This document shows, in pieces, positions 60,341 through 64,000 of a stretch of DNA of 64,000 bases. The notes below the pieces were generated by a model that saw only the letters and a list, made by a program, of their open reading frames with translations, made no database searches and was not told the origin of the DNA. Position 1 is the stretch's first letter; every line of letters starts with the position of its first letter. This DNA is from Cellulomonas wangleii (GTDB lineage: Bacteria; Actinomycetota; Actinomycetes; Actinomycetales; Cellulomonadaceae). The translations under genes and the position numbers were made by a program. The DNA lies in NCBI RefSeq assembly GCF_018388445.1, contig NZ_CP074405.1:3968001-4032000 (forward strand). Direction: 5' to 3'.

Positions 60341-60698
60341 CCGCCCACCGGCGGCCAGCACGGACTGACGACAACCCAGGCAGGGTGGTCAACTTTCAGA
60401 CGTCGATCCCTGATCAGGATTCAGCCGTCGTTGACAGCCTCAGCCGCGACCCGTTGGCCGTGGGCAGAGGCGTGACATCACGCACCGTCGACTCGCTTCC
60501 CTCCACGCCTCTCACGGAGGAGGTCGGATTCCTTCAGCAGGCGCGGAGGCGGCGGCGGAGTAGGACCAGTCTCGCCGTACCGTGAGCACGTCCGGATCAT
60601 GAGCCAGCGCATCAAGGACGTCGACGGCATCGAACGACTGTCCGGGCGCCATCGCGCCCGGGCCTCCGTGCCACCCGGAGAGGAGGCGGCGCCGGCCT

Positions 60699-60857
60699 GA
60701 CGCGTTCACCCCCCAGACGCTGATGTTCGCCGGTCTGTTCTGCCTCGCGCTGCACCTGGGAGGCGTCGGCGGCTCGTCACCGGTCAACGGCGGCTGGCGG
60801 GGGCGTGGGGTGCGTTCCCGCCGGCGGTATGGCTCGTACAGCCCGCTCCCGTCATCA
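60699..60857 (+). pseudogene. Truncated copy of the small membrane protein gene
   Basis: From GACGCGTTCACCCCCCAG on, the sequence matches 53724-53881 closely and encodes FTPQTLMFAGLFCLALHLGG and SPVNGGWRGRGVRSRRR. The N-terminal helix is missing and the stop codon has become TAT, so the frame runs on. Match extends past the gene into CGCTCCCGTCATCA, so more than the coding part was copied. Confidence 0.75.
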
Positions 60858-60954
60858 GGTGCCGGGATCGCCGCCTTCTCGATCCTTCCGCATCGACCCC
60901 CGAACGGGCGTCCCACGGCCCCGCACCTCGGGACCTGGGCCCCGGCGTGCGCCG

Positions 60955-61386
60955 TCAGGCCAGGCCGTCGGCTGCCATGAGCGACAGACCCATGGGGCCC
61001 GGGTTGTACGCGAGCTCCCACCGGAACCCGTCCGGGTCCGCGACGTACGCCGAGTACCCGCCCCACTCGCGCCGGACGGGCGCGTGCACGAGTGCACCAC
61101 CGGCTGCGATCACGTCAGCGACGGCAGCGTCGACGGCCGCAGGAGTCGGCACGTTGTGCGCGAGCACGAACGGCGCCTCCCCCGGCGGCGTGCCGGCCGG
61201 GCCGACCTCGTCGACGAACGAGGCCGCACGCCACAGGGACAGCACGAGCGTGGGCGACAGCCTCACGAACACGACCTCGCCCGGCACCTCCCCGAGCACG
61301 GGCCAGCCGAGCCCGTCGACGTAGAACCGGCGGGAGCGGGCGACGTCCTGCACGGCGAGTGTTACGAGGTTCACGCGCGCGTCCAT
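60955..61386 (-). CDS. VOC-family (glyoxalase/bleomycin resistance fold) protein
   Basis: A 143-residue protein: VNLVTLAVQDVARSRRFYVD, then GLGWPVLGEVPGEVVFVRL in the first half, and the second half ending in YSAYVADPDGFRWELAYNPG. The typical E of WELAYN is a metal or catalytic ligand. The substrate is unknown. ATG start at 61386. It lies antisense between the truncated membrane protein copy and repeat G. Confidence 0.85.
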   Translation of the reverse strand: MDARVNLVTLAVQDVARSRRFYVDGLGWPVLGEVPGEVVFVRLSPTLVLSLWRAASFVDEVGPAGTPPGEAPFVLAHNVPTPAAVDAAVADVIAAGGALVHAPVRREWGGYSAYVADPDGFRWELAYNPGPMGLSLMAADGLA

Positions 61387-61617
61387 GGCGTGACCCTAGG
61401 CCCGGGCACCCCCTGGTGCGGGCGGAAGCAGCCTGAGGACAGGCAGTCGGGGTGTCATCGAACCCGACCGGTCGAACAGCGCACCCGCGGACGCCCGGTA
61501 CGTCAAGCGGAGTACTCGATCGGGTCACCGCGGATCTCCGGAGCAGGTCTGGACAGCCCAGACATCGACACCGTTGAGTCGGGCTACGGCGACGACAAAG
61601 GACGGGGCAGCGCAATG

Positions 61618-61717
61618 GCATCTCGACAGTCGTCTGTCGAGATGCACGACAGATTGACCGGGCGCGAGCGCCGTACTTTGACCGAACGGCCACCCGGCTG
61701 AAGCGGCATCCAAAGTA
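61618..61717. repeat. Repeat copy G
   Basis: GCATCTCGACA (61618-61628) and TGTCGAGATGC (61635-61645) are perfect 11-bp inverted arms around GTCGTC. ACGACAGATTGACCG follows, then TACTTTG (61674-61680) pairs with CAAAGTA (61711-61717). The fragment of the GNAT gene begins 31 bp later. Confidence 0.7.
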
Positions 61718-61747
61718 GAAGTGGGCAGCGTGCACGCGGTCGAGGGC

Positions 61748-61950
61748 ACGCCACCGAGGCCTGCGAAGCCGCACTCAGCTAGTTCACCGCCGCACTGCCC
61801 GGTGAAGCCGTCGTACTCACCACCCAGACCGCGAACGAGCGGTCGATGCGCCTTGCCGCGAGGCTGGGGTTTGTCGAGGTTGAGCGGTTCGAGGCGTACA
61901 ACGCCGAGCGGTGGTTCGGCAGGTGGACCCCATCCGCAGCGACCGGCTGA
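61748..61950 (+). pseudogene. Truncated copy of the GNAT gene
   Basis: The sequence matches 58494-58695 (C-terminal 67 codons of the intact acetyltransferase). The same frame contains a stop (TGG of LSW became TAG) and reads SMRLAARLGFVEVERFEAYN afterwards. The N-terminal 110 codons are missing. Identity by eye is about 85-90%, and many differences are synonymous, so the copy may derive from a related allele. Confidence 0.8.
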
Positions 61951-62034
61951 ACCTGGTCCGCACGGGCCGCGGCGCGCGGAGATCCGGAGGTATCGGGTAG
62001 TCAAACGAAGACGAGTGTCCAGACAAACAACCTT

Positions 62035-62060
62035 GCATCTCGACATACGGCGCCGACTGG
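62035..62060. repeat. Repeat copy H (fragment)
   Basis: GCATCTCGACATACGG (62035-62050), then CGCCGACTGG: only the outer arm of the family remains, in the inverted orientation. It lies in a 220-bp stretch without a gene between the truncated GNAT copy and the alpha/beta hydrolase. Confidence 0.5.
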
Positions 62061-62174
62061 TCGTCGTCCAGCTCAGCGGACAACAGTTGCCGCGGTCGAG
62101 CCTCCCGGCGCGGGGGAGCATCGGGGAACCCGTGCGACGGTCGGAGTATCAACTTCTGGACGGCGCCGTCATCA

Positions 62175-63035
62175 TCAGGCGGGAAGGAAGCCAGTGAGCG
62201 CATCGGTGAGCGCGTCGGGCGCCTCCTCCGCAACATGATGCCCGGAGTCGATGCCGTTTCCGCGCGCGTCGGAAGCCCAGTTGCTCCAGATCTCCAGCGG
62301 ATCGCCGTACAACAGCTCCAGGTCGTCGCGGAGCGACCAGAGGACGAGGAGCGGCATCTCCAGGCGGCGTCCCGCGGCCTTGTCCGCCTCCTCATCGATG
62401 CGGTCGATGGTCAGGCCCGCGCGGTAGTCCTCCAACATCGCGCGCACCACCCGCGGATCGTGGATCGCTCGGCGCCACTCGGCGTGGTTGTCGGCCCCCA
62501 TCACCCGCGGGTCACCGTGGTACCAGGCGTCGGGGTCCGCGGAGATGACCCGCTCGGGGACGTCGGGCTGCGCGAAAAAGAACCAGTGCCACCACCTCGT
62601 CGCGAAGCGGGCATCTGCGCGAGCGAGGTGCTCGCTGATCGGGATGCAGTCCATCAGGACGAGGTGGTCGACACGCTGCGGATGATCGAGCGCCAGACGC
62701 AAGGCCACGTAGCTTCCCCGATCGTGCCCGACCAGGTGAAAGCGGTCGTGGCCGAGCCTCGTCATCAGCTGCGCCACGTCGCCAGCGACCGCCCGCTTCG
62801 AGTGGGCACGGTGATCCGGCGTTGGTGCAGGGCCCGTCGAACGGCCATATCCCCGCAAGTCCGGGCAGACGACTGTGAACCCCGCGGCCACCAGCCGCGG
62901 TGCGACCGCGTGCCAGGTCGCTCCCGTTCGTGGATGACCGTGCAACAGCAGCACGGGCGGCCCGTCGCCGCCGTGCCTGACGTGGAGGGTCGCTTCGCCG
63001 ACGGCGATGTCCTCGATGGTGAAGTCCTCAAACAC
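62175..63035 (-). CDS. Alpha/beta hydrolase (haloacetate dehalogenase/epoxide hydrolase-like)
   Basis: A 286-residue hydrolase: VLLLHGHPRTGATWHAVAPR (oxyanion HGxP), DLRGYGRSTGPAPTPDH, nucleophile elbow LVGHDRGSYVALRLALDHPQ (aspartate nucleophile), FFFAQPDVPERVISADPDAW (cap) and GIDSGHHVAEEAPDALTDAL (catalytic His). The DRG elbow and RGYGxS match haloacetate dehalogenases and epoxide hydrolases. The GTG start at 63035 is the first in frame. Substrate unknown. Confidence 0.85.
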   Translation of the reverse strand: MFEDFTIEDIAVGEATLHVRHGGDGPPVLLLHGHPRTGATWHAVAPRLVAAGFTVVCPDLRGYGRSTGPAPTPDHRAHSKRAVAGDVAQLMTRLGHDRFHLVGHDRGSYVALRLALDHPQRVDHLVLMDCIPISEHLARADARFATRWWHWFFFAQPDVPERVISADPDAWYHGDPRVMGADNHAEWRRAIHDPRVVRAMLEDYRAGLTIDRIDEEADKAAGRRLEMPLLVLWSLRDDLELLYGDPLEIWSNWASDARGNGIDSGHHVAEEAPDALTDALTGFLPA

Positions 63036-63218
63036 GGCTCCATGATGGCGACCCTCGGCGCATACGGCGCGGCCAGAGCTCAGAGGCCACTAGCGGGGGT
63101 TCACCCGATCGATCGCGGTAACCGTGGTGGGACGCAACTGGGTTGTGTGACGGTTGTGTGGCACACATGTCGGCCACTCCTCGGGTGCGCGTCCCGCGCG
63201 TCGACGGCTAGTTTGTTA

Positions 63219-63395
63219 GGACTTCGTATTTAATGTTTCGGGTGCGGACATTTAAAGTAGGCCGCATCTCGACACCCGATTCTCAAAGTATCTTGCATCT
63301 CGACACGTGTCGAGATGCACGGAACACTGACCGCCGCTGAACGGCCTACTTTGACCGGCACCACCCCGTGTCGTGCCTTCGGTCAAAGTACGGAG
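63219..63395. repeat. Repeat cluster I (several units, two orientations)
   Basis: A run of at least three units: TTTAAAGTAGGCCGCATCTC with GACAC (63251-63275), CTCAAAGTATCTTGCATCTC with GACAC (63282-63306), then GTGTCGAGATGC (63307-63318). GCATCTCGACAC and GTGTCGAGATGC abut at 63306/63307 as a perfect 24-bp palindrome. The last unit ends in the perfect stem TACTTTGACCG (63347-63357) and CGGTCAAAGTA (63380-63390), followed by CGGAGG. The 180 bp before and 150 bp after the cluster hold no gene. Confidence 0.75.
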
Positions 63396-63553
63396 GGCGC
63401 AGTCCGCCAACCTTCCGCGCCGCCGGCGCCGGCGACCGCGCGACGGGCGACGGGCGACGTCCTTGAGGGTGACGTCGAGGCCGTCGGCTGGGAAGAGCTC
63501 GCTCGCGCCGCGAGCAGCCACGCCCGGCTCCGGACGACGTGCCGGGGCGAGAC

Positions 63554-64000
63554 CTAGGAGATCGTGGGCGATCCGGCTCGACGATCCGTCGCGAGGAAGT
63601 CTCGGAGGTTCTTCAACTGTTCGAGGATCTCGTCGTATGTGACAAGTTGCACCCCAGAAAGGTGCTCCCTGTACAGGTCGAACGACTTCTTCTTGTCGTC
63701 GCTGTCGAGTTCGCTGGCTCGACCTGCAACGACGAAACAGCGAGGGGCGCTGGTCGCCCAGGAAACTCGACTGGTCCGGGATTTGGTGGCGAACTCGTGC
63801 CGAGTCAGTTGTAGCGCCTGGTCAAGCACCTGCGTCAGAGCTTCGCCTATCTCGGATTGAACACCATAGATTCCCGCGCGGTACGGGCGCCTCTTTAGTA
63901 ACTTCGTGCTGGGTTTCTTGATCTCGACCAACGCCGCGTTGTTTGTCATCGAGTTCTGGAAGAGGTAGTCGGCAATCTTCTTGCCCTTAGGTCGGTTGTC
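63554..64000 (-). CDS. sduA: Shedu-type antiviral nuclease SduA/DUF4263 (partial)
   Basis: The C-terminal 148 residues are visible and the N-terminus lies beyond the window. NRPKGKKIADYLFQNSMTNN and AALVEIKKPSTKLL give the D/N...E-x-K nuclease motif of DUF4263, and YRAGIYGVQSEIGEALTQVL followed by DQALQLTRHEFATK matches the family. The C-terminal CFVVAGRASELDSDDKKKSF and YREHLSGVQLVTYDEILEQL fit too. Shedu is a phage-defence nuclease. The codon use here is less GC-biased than elsewhere in the window, consistent with transfer. Confidence 0.8.
   Translation of the reverse strand, partial: DNRPKGKKIADYLFQNSMTNNAALVEIKKPSTKLLKRRPYRAGIYGVQSEIGEALTQVLDQALQLTRHEFATKSRTSRVSWATSAPRCFVVAGRASELDSDDKKKSFDLYREHLSGVQLVTYDEILEQLKNLRDFLATDRRAGSPTIS

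Larger units (their letters stand above)
59933..60954. other. 1-kb stretch of repeats and gene remnants
   Basis: No complete gene can be supported. It holds repeat copies E and F (listed separately), a possible minus-strand remnant at 60512-60652 (MAPGQSFDAVDVLDALAHDP and DVLTVRRDWSY, no partner domain), and a truncated copy of the small membrane protein at 60699. Sequence around 60380-60460 (GATCAGGATTCAGCC) is less GC-rich than the flanks. Confidence 0.5.

Noticed and set aside
54714..63395. Integron attC sites as the explanation of the repeats
   Set aside because: The conserved ends do not contain RYYYAAC and GTTRRRY core sites, genes are in both orientations, and no integrase is seen.
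53990..63395. CRISPR array
   Set aside because: Repeat copies are spaced by hundreds to thousands of bases and contain genes between them, with no uniform spacers and no cas genes.
1..64000. tRNA, rRNA or other structural RNA genes
   Set aside because: No cloverleaf T-loop (GGTTCRANNCC) with matching acceptor stem or rRNA-like segment was seen in the intergenic stretches on reading.

Overview
The window is high-GC (roughly 72-75% by eye) actinobacterial DNA. A secreted multidomain GH9 cellulase with fibronectin and CBM2 modules, many leaderless GTG/ATG starts 6-7 nt after a TANNNT-type -10 box, and chains of ATGA/GTGA stop-start overlaps suggest a Cellulomonas-like cellulolytic actinobacterium. 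That assignment is inferred from gene content only. I saw no rRNA, tRNA or CRISPR array.

Region 1 (0-30 kb) is a mosaic of small chromosomal units. It holds an ArsR/AHSA1/VOC operon, the GH9 cellulase with a CelR-like operator, an Imm-5-like protein, a TetR/SDR divergent pair with clustered palindromes, a DUF4166 operon, CorA, a secreted trefoil protein, a frameshifted DUF402 gene, a NarL-type two-component system, a GATase1 membrane protein, an SdpR/SdpI-like pair, an epimerase, HAD and kinase-fold enzymes and an RmlC-like cupin. It ends in a minus-strand module (WXG100-like protein, DUF6571-like protein, lipoprotein). Next to this module lie the broken tail of a DUF6571 paralogue and an IS3 remnant.

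Region 2 (31.9-51.9 kb) is a coherent acyl-CoA catabolic island. It encodes an alcohol dehydrogenase, two acyl-CoA dehydrogenases, a MaoC hydratase, SDRs, a thiolase, an acyl-CoA ligase, a hot-dog thioesterase, an ACAD10-like kinase-fold protein, a complete five-gene Liv-type ABC importer, a quinone-oxidoreductase-like enzyme and two TetR regulators. Together these supply uptake, activation and every step of a beta-oxidation cycle. Four promoters share an operator of the form CATACCG-N6-CGGTATG, which implies one regulon. A separate 32-bp palindrome lies between the two divergent genes at 38.3-38.4 kb.

Region 3 (53.4-64 kb) is an accessory array. Small genes in both orientations (2H phosphoesterase, DinB, immunity-like, GNAT, Nudix, HAD, VOC, alpha/beta hydrolase) alternate with gene fragments and with at least eight copies of an undescribed palindromic repeat. 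The repeat is built on TGTCGAGATGC and a TACTTTGACCG/CGGTCAAAGTA hairpin. Tails of three genes in the array are duplicated elsewhere in it, a truncated toxin-like tail sits beside a probable immunity gene, and the window ends inside a Shedu (SduA/DUF4263) nuclease gene. A further copy of the repeat lies at 30.8 kb beside the SMI1/WXG/DUF6571 cluster, linking the two accessory regions. This repeat-punctuated array is the best candidate in the window for an undescribed gene-shuffling system.
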